Below, piece by piece: positions 38,701-50,900 of a stretch of DNA of 64,000 nucleotides (position 1 is its first letter; the number at the start of each line of letters is the position of its first letter). Origin of the DNA: Anaeramoeba flamelloides (Eukaryota; Metamonada; Anaeramoebidae); assembly GCA_027625915.1 (NCBI GenBank), contig JANTQA010000047.1:2232001-2296000 (forward strand), written 5' to 3'. The translations under genes were made by a program, and so were the position numbers. Under the pieces are notes generated by a model that was not told where the DNA came from, searched no databases, and worked only from the letters and a program-made list of their open reading frames with translations.

Positions 38701-41700
38701 AAGGTGATTGTTGGGCTTATGAAACAATATGAGATGCTATTTATTTTTGGGGAACCCAGGATCTAACTCGTCGAAACAAAAAACCAAACAAATATCGCCA
38801 AAACAACTAATTTGATATTTTTTAATGGTACTTTAAATAACGCGTTATTTAAAGGATCTTTTTCTCCCAATGAAGTTAACGAAAAGATTAAAGTTAAATT
38901 TTACACTTTCATCATTGGAGACAAAACTTGGTTTAAAATTTTACAGAGACAAACTAGATCGTCCATCCTTTCAATGAGATCTATTTCCTCTTTTATTTCC
39001 CGTTTGTCAGCCATTATCGAAAACAATCAAACTTAAAAGCCTGCATTCAATGTGTGTTATGTGTACTTAACAGCTACTAATTTTGAACATTCCTCTAAAA
39101 TTTCTAGACTTGGCATGTAAAAAAAAACTGTTTTTATTTTTTTCTAATTTCTTAATTTAGTAGATTTATTTTTTTTCTCCTTTGAAATTCTTTTATGAAT
39201 GGTCTCTTCTCTCTTTTTTTCAAAGAAAAAAGAGAACAAATCAAATTTTCATTTTTTTAAAAATGATATTGATTTTTTTTTTGAAATGAAACCAAAAACA
39301 ATAGTTATAAACTAAATTTCATAATAAATAAATGGAATTTATTCCTTTTCCAAACTTTCTCCAAATGATCAAGTACTTTTTTTTTTAGTTTTTATTGAAC
39401 AAGTATTTTGGTTCCTTGGACCAAAACATGCTTTCAATTGGTTTGAAATTGAGACATTCACTAATCTCACTGTTATCAATTAAAAAACTTCATAATATTT
39501 TTTTAAAGTACTGTTAAATAACTTTTAATAACATTTTAAAAGCCTTATTTTAATAGTAAAATTATTCTTATTTTACTTTGTTAGAATTCAAAAAAAGACG
39601 ATCAGAAAATTTTCAAACTTTGCCTAATTACTAAAAGATTTCTCAAAATCTTTACACAGCAACTACAATACTATCTTAAACTTTTAAGAGTTCGAATCTC
39701 ATTCTTATCTGTAGTTATCAAAAATTATTTACTTAAAATTTCACAAAGAAAAAGTTTATGTTTAAAAGTAAATACTATATTTATTATTTTTTAGTTTTTA
39801 TGTTTTTTTTTTTTAATGAGAAATACAACCAAATTTTTAAATAAAAAATTGTCATTTTTTAGTTGTAGTGTGTTATTATTTTATAATAGAATCTATTATT
39901 ATCGTAACTTCTTCCAATTAAATAGAAAAATGAAAAACAAGAAAAAATCAAAATTTACGTGTTTGTAATTGCTCTATATTTCTCCTAAGCATAAATAAAT
40001 TAAAAAAAAAAAAAAAAAAAAAAATTAGAATAATAATAAGAGTTATATAATTTTAATTATAATGATAAATCAATGGTTTTATTACTTGTCCAGCTGTATC
40101 CTATTTTTAATTATATAAAAAAATAAATTTGAAAATAAAAAAATTGAAAAATAATTATTAAATAAATTGAAGTTGATTTTATAATGAAATAAACTTTTTG
40201 TTTAATAATTAAAATAATAACTCAAATGCAAAAAACAAACACAAGTATAAATAGGAGAAAGCACTTTTTAAAAATAGATTGTGTGATTTGCTGAAAATTT
40301 CTGTATTTAAAAATATTAAAAAGCCTCCAATTACAATGTTTTCTCCTTACCCAAAACACACAAATTTATTATAAAATCCAAAAACCAAACCAATTCTATC
40401 AAAAAAGTGTAAGAAAATTTTTGTAAAGTAAAAAATGGAAATGAATTGTTAAGATAAATCTTGAAATAACGAAAAAAAGATTTGAATTTTTATTTTGGAT
40501 AATTGATAAGATTTGATTTGAAAATTACTTTTTTGGAATTATTAGAAAGTTTTCTTTGGTTTTGAGACAAACAAACCAAAATTTTTTGTAGATTCGTGTG
40601 ATTAACCTTTAACATTTTTTTGTTTTTCTGTCTGATCATTAAATTTTAAATTTATTTCTCTTGTTTTTATGTGTTCTGTTTATACAAGTGAGGTTTCTTA
40701 ATAAAATAACATAAAATTAGTACAATCTCAAATCAAAAATTTTATTATTTCTCTTTGCAAACATAAATAAACCATAATTAAAAAAAATAAAATTCCATTA
40801 AGATTGAAATTTTCCAAAAAATCCAATCCCGGTTGAAAAAATGGTAAAATTTGTCGTTTGGTACCAAAATTTATATGTTACAACAAATTTAAAAATTCAG
40901 CTTTTTTATCGAGTTGTTATTTTTAATTTCAATTTTATAAAAAAATCTCACAAAACAACATGATTTTTTTTTTATTTTGATGAGAAAGGGGATCTGTTGA
41001 TCAAGTAAAAACAAAATCTATATTAGTGCTATTTTAAAAAAGTGCGTTCTAAAAGTTTGATAAGTGATCGTTCAAACTGTCTCATTCACCCATTTTAATG
41101 ATTTTAAGTCACAATTTTTAAAATAATTAGTACAAACCCTTTTAAAAGAGCTATGTTTTGAAAATTATTGAATTAAGGATTATGTAAAAAAAGCTGCAGT
41201 AAGGAGTATGGTTCAAGACATTTTTAGTATTTTGTACTTTATCTTCTTGGTACCCAGAAGAGCTAATAAATTTCCAAAATTTAGAAATTTGGAAATTTCT
41301 CCTGATAAAATCCTTAATTATAAATTAGAACTGAAAACCACAATCGAACCATTATTGTTAAGACTTGATTTTTTCAAAGGTTTTTATTGGAAACTAGACA
41401 ATACTTGCATGAGGAGAAGAATAATTGTTGGTGTTTGGAAAATACTACGCAACTCATAATTAAGAATCTATTTAAGAACAATTTAAAATTCCTAAAATTT
41501 TGGAATTTAATAGTTCCTTATGGATCTAAAGAGACAAAAGACATAAATCAGAAATTTTTTGACCCACATATCCTCACAATAGTGGTTTTATTTTAGATAA
41601 TCCTGGAAAATTCATCGGTAATTATTATTAATATTCTATTTTAGTATTATAATTCATCTTTAAAACAAAGGTAAAATATCCAAATTCCAATAAATTGGAA

Positions 41701-44193
41701 ATTTAAGCGAATAGTAAATCTTATTTATTTTTTTTCCCCCACAAAGGCAATAGAGTAATTATTTACACAAGGATCCAATTAAACCCGATATGTAATCTCT
41801 TTTATCACCTTCTATCAATCGTAGAGAATGGATTCATTCATTTAAAAAGAGTTCATTTTTTCAAATTAAATTTTCAGTTAAAACAACTGATCCTTTTTTG
41901 TTTGGATTTTTGGATCAAAAAAAGAAAAAAAAAAATTAGCAAAACATTTTTATTTTTATGAAATCTCCCTTTGAGTAATTTCTGATAATCTGTATAGACA
42001 AACAACATTGGAAAAATTTCATCTTATTTTTTAAAATACAAAAAAAATAAATCAAAAATTGAATCCTTGAAGATCTAAAAAAATTGATCATTTGTTTTAT
42101 TCGCAATAATTTATTAAATTTCTTGAAATTTAAAAAGATTAGGTAATATTGTTTTTAAAAAATATCAAGAGTATAAATAATCAACTGTTATTATTTAAAT
42201 TAGTTATTTGATCATATCTATTTTTAATTTCTTTTTTATTTTTAGAATTATTAATTTGAATTCACATTTTTATTTGTTTGAAAATATTTAAAAAAAATGA
42301 GAAATAATAAATAAAACCTAATTGATACTTTTAATCTTTGGGTTATTACTAATTCACTGGAATAATTAAGATTGGGTTATTAATTCTTGGATTGTAAATA
42401 ATCAAATTAAAAAGTATTTCTTTGGGTTATAAGTTGAATTTTACAGAGTTTGAAAAAACTATTTGAGGGTGATTTTTAATTTGATGGTTTGGTTCTTTTT
42501 GTCATACTGATAAATCCTAAAAAATTAAAAATAATTTTAAGTTCAATTTTCATTATTTTAAATTCAATAACTCTACTTTTCAAATAGTTCTTTACAAAGA
42601 ATATTTTGAAGATCAACTAATTTTTTAAAGTTTCTAAACATTTAAACCAATGAAATTCTTAACTCAAAGCTGGTGAAAAAATGTCAAAAATGGAAAACAA
42701 ATAAAAATTTTAAAACCATTTATTTAATTTAAAAGTATTTTTTTTTTTTTTCGGCTCAATGAAAAAATTGATTCGAAATCTGCGTTTAAAAAAGAAATTA
42801 TAATTTTTTTTCAAGTTTAAAATAATTATGTGATTTTTTTGAAATTACTGATAAATTCACAAATATATTTTTAAAATTTTTAGTTCAATTTCTTATTTTT
42901 GAGAAAGGATTTATAAGCTTTGAAGAAAGAATTTTCTTGGTATAAATATTAATAAAAATTTGAAATTAGTTAACACAACAACATTTTTTGTATCAAAATG
43001 TTTTGAAAGTTGAGATATCATGGTTCTAAAACGGGAAATGGAACTAAAAATGTATTTTAACAAAATGGAATTTATTAGTATGTGGATTTTTTATACTGAA
43101 TTATTTGAAGATTTAGTGGTTTTATTTTTAAAAGTGGATTTTTGTAGAATTCCTTCGTAGAGAGAATTTAACTTCTTTCTCCTTTCAACACAACAAGATT
43201 TATTTTTTCAACAAAGAAAATTATTTTTTTTTTGAAACAATTGGAAACATGTTGGATTTTGAACTTTTTCAAAAATGAGAAAAATGGATCTTTCTTTTTA
43301 AAAACAATAATTCCTTTCTGAACATAAATTTTCATAGTAAGTTTAGGTTTCTTAGTGTAATCAAATTTTTACTTTGTTTTTCAATTTCATGATTAGTTAC
43401 AATTTTTTTTGAATTTGATAATTAATTTACTTGAATTGATTTTTTTTTCGTTTACAATTCCCTTGAGAACTCTTCTGGATCTCAAAAAACAAAGTACACA
43501 AATTCACAGTGTTTTGAGCAACACCTCTTACTGCAGCTTTTTTTCCCAAAGTCCTTGTAGGAAAATGAGATGAAAATAAAACCTCAGTTATTGTAATTTT
43601 TTTCAAGAAATTGCAGTATTAATTTTAAATTTTTTGTGAGAGAGCGCTGTTTCTCAATTTTTGGATTTAAAATCCCTTATAAAAAAAAGATGGCAAATAG
43701 ATCAAAAACAAAAAAAAACAAATCTATAAATAAAAACAAAAGATTACCCAAACTTGTGCAGTGACAACGCAATTATCAATTTCAAGATTTTTGGTTGCAA
43801 ATTCAACACCAATCGTTGACTTTGATCCAATCGTAAACTCATCTCTTTATTGGTAAAAGAATGAAATTGTTTTGTTGATAATCAACGAAAAATGTCTTTT
43901 TCATCTTTAAAAGGAAGGAAAAGAAAAGTAAAAAGAAAAAAAAAAAAGGATGGTTTTACCTGCAAAATCTACTCAAAATATTTGATTTCCCAACACCAGA
44001 ATCTCCTATGAATTTGAAATTATTTTTGAGTTCATATATTTGTATAAGAAATATTCAGGATCATTGACGAAATAAACATAAACAATAAAAGAAAAATGTT
44101 TTTTTTGAATTATAAAAAGCCTTTTGAAAGAAGAAAAAAAGTTAGGAAAACAGTACCGATTAATATGATTTTGAAGAGGTGTTGATTCATCAT
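35716..44193 (-). CDS. Rab11-like small GTPase, six exons with two microexons
   Basis: Membrane-traffic GTPase, most like Rab11 (recycling endosome and post-Golgi). Minus-strand exons: 44193-44157, 44005-43960, 43844-43748, 40100-40086 (15 nt, DTAGQ), 39984-39959 (26 nt, EKYRAITN) and 36148-35716. They sum to 654 nt, exactly 217 codons plus stop. Motifs: P-loop GDSGVGKSN (13-21), switch [18 protein letters not shown] (61-65, catalytic Gln kept), GNKNDL, ETSAK, and a double Cys terminus (GGCC) for prenylation. STIGVEF and LSRF point to Rab11. SFDNIQQW replaces the usual Rab11 wording, so the exact subclass is open. All donors are GTA; acceptors are TAG or AAG. Start is MMNQH; either Met could initiate, and no in-frame ATG lies upstream before low-complexity sequence. 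Introns are 151, 115, 3,647, 101 and 3,810 nt. Confidence 0.93.
36387..36916. mobile_element. 530 bp inverted-repeat element, copy 2
   Basis: Near-identical partner of 20730-21262, same orientation, same inverted ends (CTAAAATTCAAAATTTTC at left; GGGGTTTA(G) at right). Both copies are in giant introns of minus-strand genes. Confidence 0.75.
36980..37162. mobile_element. TTAA-flanked short element (MITE form), copy 2
   Basis: Body 36984-37158 (175 bp). Left GGGACTAGTCTCTATT; right end reversed GGGACTAATCTCTATT; TTAA on both sides. It starts only about 70 bp from the end of the 530 bp element. Confidence 0.8.
38450..39040 (+). other. Unidentified degraded coding relic
   Basis: This stretch is visibly richer in G+C than the intron around it and has protein-like codon texture, including a 74-codon open segment at 38812-39036. 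I do not recognise the family. One short stretch (TTCAATGAGATC...) resembles part of the LINE at 6620-6640, so a retroelement origin is a weak possibility. It looks broken and is not part of the Rab product. Confidence 0.35.
41420..41625 (+). repeat. Dispersed repeat, copy 1 (partner near 47765-47935)
   Basis: Shared with the distal copy in the same orientation: ACTCATAATTAAGA, ATAGTT(C/CT)...TATGGATC(T)AAA and AAAAGACATAA, then a TTTTATT...AT(A/T)(A/C)TCCT block. Two overlapping short ORFs in this copy (41208-41459, 41387-41596) are not conserved in the partner, so I treat it as non-coding repeat. Confidence 0.55.
42504..42735. mobile_element. MITE-like element with ATACTGATAAAT end, copy 3, nested
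   Basis: Left end ATACTGATAAATCC; interior GTTCAATTTTCAT, AGAATATTTTGAAGATCAAC and TCAAAAATGGAAAA blocks match 19476-19717. The right end is eroded. It lies inside the TTAA element copy B and is absent from copy A. Confidence 0.65.
42844..43082. mobile_element. MITE-like element with ATTACTGATAAATT end, copy 4, nested
   Basis: Left end ATTACTGATAAATTC, right end AATTTATTAGTAT; start of interior TTTAGTTCAATTTCTTA matches the other copies, the rest is more diverged. Second MITE insertion in the same host element, about 110 bp from copy 3. Confidence 0.55.
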
Positions 44194-44866
44194 TAAGATC
44201 ACAAATTTTATTGTTTGATAAAAAAAAGAAAAAAAATAAAATGAGTCTTGTAAAACTGGAACTTTTGAAACTCTTCAATTCAGTTGTAGAGTTATAATAG
44301 TGACAACGGTAATTTTCTTTTTGAAATAGAAAATAATATCTTCTTCGATATTTGTTACCTCCTAATTTTAATTAAAAATAAAGTATACTATTCAAGAAAA
44401 GATTTCAAAAAATCGTTCAAGAAAAACAGGCATATTTCTAAGAATAATATAAAATTGTTTTTTTTATTATTTAATTAAAAGGACAAGTTGTCGTTTTTAT
44501 AGATTTACTGTCAGGATTTTTTTTTTATTAGAGAAATTAAACAGAAAATTAATTTAATTTAATCTTTATTTCTCAAATTTAAAAAAAAAAAGTTGTTATG
44601 TTTTCCGAAATTCATTAGAATTGAGTAAAATCAAAGATTTTTCTCTAAGTTAAATTTCAAAAATAAGTGCAGATTTTTCATCAGAAAAAAATTTGTTTTT
44701 TTTTTTTTTTGAATAATAATGTTTTTTACTAAAGTTTTAGAGATAATAACCAATATAGATTAATAAATAAAAATAAAGTGTAATCATTTTATTTTTTGAA
44801 AGACAAATGAAAAAATGAAAAAAAAAATAAAAAGGAAAAAGTTTACCCCTAATTTTGAAATTGCGC

Positions 44867-45805
44867 TTATTCTTTTAAACTTTAGAAAAGCTAGGCATTC
44901 TATGGTATTTCATGTTAGCTTTTCCAGAAATCAAAAGAATTAAGGAAAATCAAAGATTATACTCAATTCTTTTAAATTCTGGAAAAGCTCGGCACATCCT
45001 GAATTTCAAAATTTTTATTTAGAAATTGTTTTTAAGACAGAAAAATTCATGTATTATCCACCCTGTCTAATAAATATGACGAATCTCTTTTTCTAATCAT
45101 ATCGAAAATATCAAACTTGTTATTATTTTTTAATATATTAAAATTATTAATTTTTCTTAATTCAGATATCAAGGTTTTTACAATTATTTTCATCGACTGG
45201 GAAGTTCCATATAAAATTATCTCAATATTGAATGATATCTAATTATTATGAATTTTTTGCATTATTTACAGAATTTTGATTGGTCTTTGTTCATACCATT
45301 AGAATTTCTATTTCGATAATTATAAATTTTCTGGGGTTTAAAATTGAAATAGATCTATCCCATTTTTATTAACTTCTATTTTTAGGTTTTCCAGAGTTCA
45401 AAAGAATGGAGTTAGATCTTTTGTAATGTATAATATTCTTAAAATACTGAGAAAATGCTATTAGTTTTTTTTTTTTTTTTTTTTTTAGTTCTATGATTAA
45501 AAAAAAAGCCATTTGGATTTTCTTTGATTTTTTATTTATTTTTTAAATCAATAGATTTCCAGAATAAAAAAGAAGTCTTCAAGACAGAAAACATTATTTT
45601 TTAGAGAATTTAAAAGAATTCAGTAAAATCTTTGATTTTCCATAATTCTTTTGAATTCTGGAAACGCCAGGGATATGGATACACTCCACGACACTTTTGT
45701 TAGGTTTTCCAGAATTTAAAAGAATTGAGCAAAATCTATAATTTACTCTATTCTTTAAAATATGGAAAAGCTCAGGCACTCTACAACACTCTACTCCACT
45801 GCATG
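44867..45805. repeat. Array of ~75 bp perfect-hairpin units
   Basis: Unit: GCTTTTCCAGAATT(C/T)AAAAG, then AATTGAG-AAAATC-AAAGATTTT-ACTCAATT, then the mirror arm CTTTTAAATTCTGGAAAAGC, so the whole unit folds on itself. Clear units lie at 44925-44990, 45600-45670 and 45705-45775, with a half-unit at 44867-44890 and a decayed one at 45385-45460. Spacers carry GGCACTCTACAAC-like words. A further unit is at 54415-54488. Confidence 0.7.
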
Positions 45806-47764
45806 ATATATTACAACAGGAAGTATTTGAATATAATTTTGAATAAAATTATTTTTTTTAAAAAAAAGGTAATTGTTATTATAACAAATTATATATATAT
45901 GAATTTAAATCAATTAACACTGAATGTTTAAAGAAAATTTTCGTGTCGATTTTAATTTATTATCCATAAGACATCTCGAAATATTTTTTTTTCGTATTTT
46001 TTGGCAATCAATTATTAGAAATGATAAACTATATAAGTTTAATTCAGCAATTCAATATCTTTTCAAACATAAAGTGTATGAGAACAATTTATTATTGAAC
46101 CTAAAAATTTAGAACTGAAAAAAAAATAATTTGAACAAAAGAGTCGAAATTAAGCCTTTGGAAAGTTATAAAATAAAAAAAAAAATAATTATTGGTTTTT
46201 TAAAAAGATCCTTTTTTTTTTTTTTCGAATTGAATTGTATCTTTACTGAATATTATCTTTTAATTTTTGGAATAAAAAAGACAACTACCCAGACAATTAT
46301 TTTTCGAGAGTCAGCAATTCACCGATTATGAAGTTAAATTGAAATATAAAAAAAAATACTTTATTTAAAAATTCAGAATAAGGAGATTAATTATTACCAG
46401 ATAATATTTTATTTTTTTTTTTTTTAATTGATTGATAAAGTTCTTGTATACTTTTTTAAAATGGAAAGATAGAATTGATTGGGAGTGTTGAAATTTTAAA
46501 AAAAATCAATTATCAATTGAAAATCCCAGTAAAATTAGAAACTAACAGTTATATGAAAGGTAAGCGTGATCAGATTTTTGTATTCTATGTGGATTGGAAT
46601 ATAATATATTATTCAATAAAAATGATTTAAAAATTGCTGAAAACAAAATAAGTCAAAATATAAAAAAAATTAGGATTTATCATAAAAGTATTTATCAAAC
46701 TAAAAAAATAGTAAACTGCTCTTACAATAAATACAAAATTCAAATCAAATTTTTTTGGAACTGGCTATTACTAGCTAACTATAAGATTTAATTATATCTA
46801 TACCCTTCATCCGGAACACTATAATAAGCCAAATATCAAAATTAGGGGTAAAACTTTATTATTATTATTTTTTTTCTTTTTTCATTTGTCTTTCAAAAAA
46901 TAAAATGATTGCAAGATATTTTTATTTATTAATTGATATTGGTTATCATCTCTAAACATTTTAGTAAAATATATTATTATTCAAAAAAAAAAAACAATTA
47001 AACAAATTTTTTTCTGATGAAAAATCTGCACCTATTTTTGAAATTAAGCTTACTTTAAATTATAATGGTGTAACCTTTTTATAATGAAATGTAGATTGAT
47101 AAACCATCTGATGGTAAATTTAAAAATTGTGTTTCCACAGTTAAAAATAATTATTTTCTCAAAAATCAAATTCTTTGCAAAAAAAAAACATGTAAATGAT
47201 TACTTTTAATAATATTTTTTTACTCAATATTCCACAAAGTTAACAAATATGTTATTAGTCATAAAAGTATTAGAAAGAAACAATACCATTTGGATAGTTC
47301 ATCAGTTAGTTCCACTTTTAAGGCATAAACATTTATTGAAATTTAAGGCACAAAAAAACACTCAATTTAAAGCACATTTTTTGGATTTTTTTATTTTTTA
47401 TAAAAATTATTTTTCTTAAATCCAAATTTTATTTTAAATTTGACTTTTGTTTTGTGCCCTAAATTCCGTTAAAAGTTTGTATCTTAAAAATGAAACTTAC
47501 TATAAATTTATTTTAAAATAGCTTAATATTAAAGGTTCTATCAAACAACACCACAATGAAGCGATTATGAGTTAAAAAAAAATGTGGAATTATTCACTTT
47601 CTAAAAGTTATTGAATTTTCAAATTAATAGGAATTGTTAAATTTTGACAGAGATCAAATTTTTTATATTCAATTAATTCTATTTTCACAACCAAATCATT
47701 TTTCTTCAAAGTAAAATTATTTTCAAAGATTATTATTAAAAACGAGCAACAAAAAGGAATTTTC

Positions 47765-47935
47765 TTAAATAGGGTAGTGTTTGTAGTTTTTCGTACTCAC
47801 TCATAATTAAGATCCAATCAGCAAGAATTTGGAATAGGAAATTCTATAGTTCTCATGGATCAAAAGACATAACTCAATAATATTTTGTACCTACTCCACT
47901 CATGGTGACTTTATTATAAATTCTCCTAAAGACAC
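47765..47935 (+). repeat. Dispersed repeat, copy 2 (partner 41420-41625)
   Basis: Same word order as the copy in Rab intron 3; ends about 40 bp before the first Sec24 exon. Confidence 0.55.
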
Positions 47936-47984
47936 AAAGAAGGCAAATTGAATTATTTTCATTTTTTGTTGTTAGGTATATTGT

Positions 47985-50900
47985 ATGGATCAATTAAAAG
48001 AAAATCTCAATAGTCAATCAAAACATTATATTAACACTACTTGTGAAATTTTCCCAGCAAACTCTCGTACAAATGAACAAACACAAATATTTTTAGGATG
48101 CAAAATTGATCCTTTTAAAGAAAAACAAAGAAATTCCAATTTACCAGTACCTCTTTTCCCTTTTCATCTTCTTCTTCGTGTTTTTTTCTTTTTGTTTTGC
48201 TGTAATTTCTTGAATATTAAATCGGCCAAATTACAAACTGTTCCTTGAATACTAAACAGGGGAAAAATTTACACTTCTTTCACATTTCAATTTCTTTTTG
48301 TGTTTTACCTTTACAAACGATCTTCAACCAAAAAAATGAATTGTACTTTGGTTGGTTTATTGTAATTCCAGAACCCTTTGTATGGGCTTAATAATAAACC
48401 CTTCTCTCTTTGTTTTTTAAGTAGGGAATTTTGACTTGAAAAACTGAAACTGAATCAAAAAAGAAGAAAGTAAAAATTTTTCCCATTTTAAGAGTTCAAT
48501 AACAGTATAACCAATTTTGTCATACAAAATGAACACCATTCTAAATTGTTCTAATAACAAGCGTTCAAAAAGAAAACAACCCTTTCAAATAAAATCAAAA
48601 ATGAAAGAAAGAAAGAAAGAAAAGATAATCTAACAAAAAGCAAAACCAAAACCAATCTCACAAATAATTGTATTTTCTTATAAATCATTCTCTTTACCAC
48701 GAATTAATCAATTTTAGAGCATTCCTCTGTATGGGTTTCATTCTTTAACAAATCTAAAACAGTGCAATAAGTGTAGAGGATATATCAATCCGTGGGTTGA
48801 ATTACGGGACGGTGGAAGAACTTGGAACTGTAATTTTTGTGGCTTTTCAAACACATCCCCAAACGAATATTTTTCCAGCAAAAATAAGGTGGGTACTCAA
48901 CTTGATCACACACCTAGACCAGAACTAATGAGTTCTGTTATTGACTACCAAATGGAAAGTAATAAAAAAAGCCCTTTATTTGTATTTTTAATCGATGTTA
49001 GTCTGGATTCGATAAAAAATGGAATAATTTCGACCATCGCTGATACTTTATACAAGCAGTTAGAAAACAATTTTCAAAAGATTACAAATACCGGGAATGA
49101 AAAAGAAAATGAAAAGGGAAAAGAAGAAGGATCAAATATTTCAGTTGGGTTTATTACATATAATTCAACAGTTCATTTACATTACCTTTCTTCAACAAAC
49201 CAAAATCCACAAGAAGGAAAGGGATCGGATTTCCAACCAAAAAAAAGCCGAATGTATATTTTACCGGATAACAAGGATATTTATTTACCATACAGAAATG
49301 GGATGTTTACAAAGCTCGACAAAAATGGGAAAATGTTATTAAAGAACTTTTTAAAAAGCTTAAATAAAATGTTTGAAAGCACTCGCGATCGAGGCTCTTG
49401 CTTAGGCTCTGTATTAAAACTCTTATCAAAAATAAATTTAAATGCTTATAATAGCAAAATCATAATCTTCCAAAGTACTTTACCAACGGCTGGGCTTTAT
49501 AATTTAGAAAATAGAACCAAGAAAATAAAAAACCAAAAAAGCGAAAAAAAAGATACTGTGAAAGAAAAAGAAAAAGAAAAAAAAAACGAACCAGAACAAG
49601 AGCAAGAACCAGAAAAAGGAAAAAAAAGTTCAAGAAGGAAATCAAAAGTTAATACTGAAAAAGAGATTGTTGGGTCAACATTGGAAATGCAATTATTAAC
49701 ACCAAATGCACATAATGGTGAGTTTTATTCCACAGTTAGCAAAATTCTAGCAAGTAGTGGGCATACTTTCTTTTTATTTTTATTTGGTAAGGAATATTTA
49801 GATATTGCAACCTTATCGCAATTATCTATAAATTCAAATGGCGAAATTTTTTATTATCCAATAATTGATTTCCAAAAAAGGCCAGATATTTCAAAAACTT
49901 TTTCTTCAAATTTAAAAAAAATCGTGACACAATGGTATAGCAATAATATCACTACTAGAACTAGAGTCTCACATAATATTATGATCAAAAATACTTATGG
50001 TTATCATGGTATTAAATCAACACTTTCTTCAAAAAAAATACCAACGATGACGAGTTATAATTCAATAATGTTTGGTCTTTCGGTTCGGCCGACTAATAAC
50101 ATTCGAAACAATGCGGCAATTCAATTGGTTATTATTTACTCTTTACAAAGTGGTGAAGAAAGATTAAGAATAATTACACGTCAATTCAAAACTTCAAATG
50201 ATTTTGGACTTTTATTCCGTTCTATTAATCTTGATTTGTTATATCATTTTTATCTTCAAATGGGTCTTCGTAGTTTTAACGTATATTCATCAAAAAAAAT
50301 TGTTTCAACTTTAATCAATAATTGTAAGCAATTAATAAAAAATTCTATACAGGGAACAAAATATGATAATAATTTAAGATACCCTCCAATGAAAAATTCA
50401 AATCGGTTGAAGGATGGGAATGTGGAAGTGAAGGGGCAAGGGCAAGAAAGAAAAAGTGAAATAGAAGAAAGGGCGGGGTTGATAAAGACATTGCCCAATT
50501 CTCTAAAGTTGGTTGCCTTTTATACATGCTCATTAGTGAAATCGAGCATTTTTAGAAAGCTCACTTTCATGAATATCAATGATCGATCATTTTTACTTGG
50601 ACATTTTTTTAAAACCAATTTGATCGAAACAAAATCGTATATTTGCCCCCTGTTTTATTCTCTGCCGATTGATTTACAAAATTATCATAATAGCCAACCA
50701 ATAAGAATTCCATTAACCAAAAAATCTTTAAAAATTGATGGATTGTTTCTAATGACAAATTCTCAAGAAATTCTTTTTTTAATTGGGAATAAAATAAATT
50801 CCAAAATTATTAATTATTTGTTTGATTTGGATAGTATTGAAAATATAGACCCCAACGTTTTAACCCTTCTTAAATTAAAGAATAAATATAATAAATATGT

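Larger units (their letters stand above)
36149..39958 (-). other. Giant intron 5 (3,810 nt) of the Rab gene
   Basis: Separates the 26 nt microexon from the last exon and splits codon Thr (AC, then T). Contains the 530 bp element copy 2, a short TTAA element and an unidentified coding relic (38450-39040). The parts 37165-38440 and 39045-39955 show only A/T-rich low-complexity DNA. Confidence 0.88.
41703..43466. mobile_element. TTAA-flanked element, large form, copy B (inverted relative to copy A)
   Basis: Body 41707-43462. The left end (GCGAATAGTAAATCTTATTT after TTAA) aligns with the reversed right end of 4723-5952, and the right end (TTTACAATTCCC before TTGA) with its reversed left end. It is about 0.5 kb longer than copy A because two MITE-like copies (42504-42735 and 42844-43081) sit inside. 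No ORF. The right flank TTGA suggests a decayed TTAA. Confidence 0.7.
40101..43747 (-). other. Giant intron 3 (3,647 nt) of the Rab gene
   Basis: Lies between ...TAQVW and the DTAGQ microexon, phase 0. About half is the TTAA-flanked element 41707-43462. A repeat shared with 47765-47930 is at 41420-41620, and an AAAAAAGCTGCAGTAAG word at 41180 is repeated inverted at 43540, just outside the element. The interval 40101-41160 shows nothing recognisable. Confidence 0.88.
44194..47984. other. Divergent spacer between Rab and Sec24 genes
   Basis: Any promoters of both genes must be here. It contains a hairpin-unit array (44867-45805) and a repeat copy (47765-47935). Between 45900 and 46800 several short overlapping open stretches hint at a decayed protein-coding insertion, but I could not name a domain. 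46800-47760 shows nothing recognisable. Confidence 0.5.

Noticed and set aside
41208-41596. Overlapping ORFs of 83 and 69 codons in Rab intron 3
   Set aside because: They lie in a repeat whose other copy (47765-47935) does not keep the frame.
44867-45805. CRISPR-like array
   Set aside because: Units are palindromic and diverged with irregular spacers, in a eukaryotic context with intron-bearing genes; no cas genes.
45924-46331. Two consecutive ~65-codon ORFs as a gene
   Set aside because: No codon bias, splice logic or recognisable motif; at most a decayed insertion.
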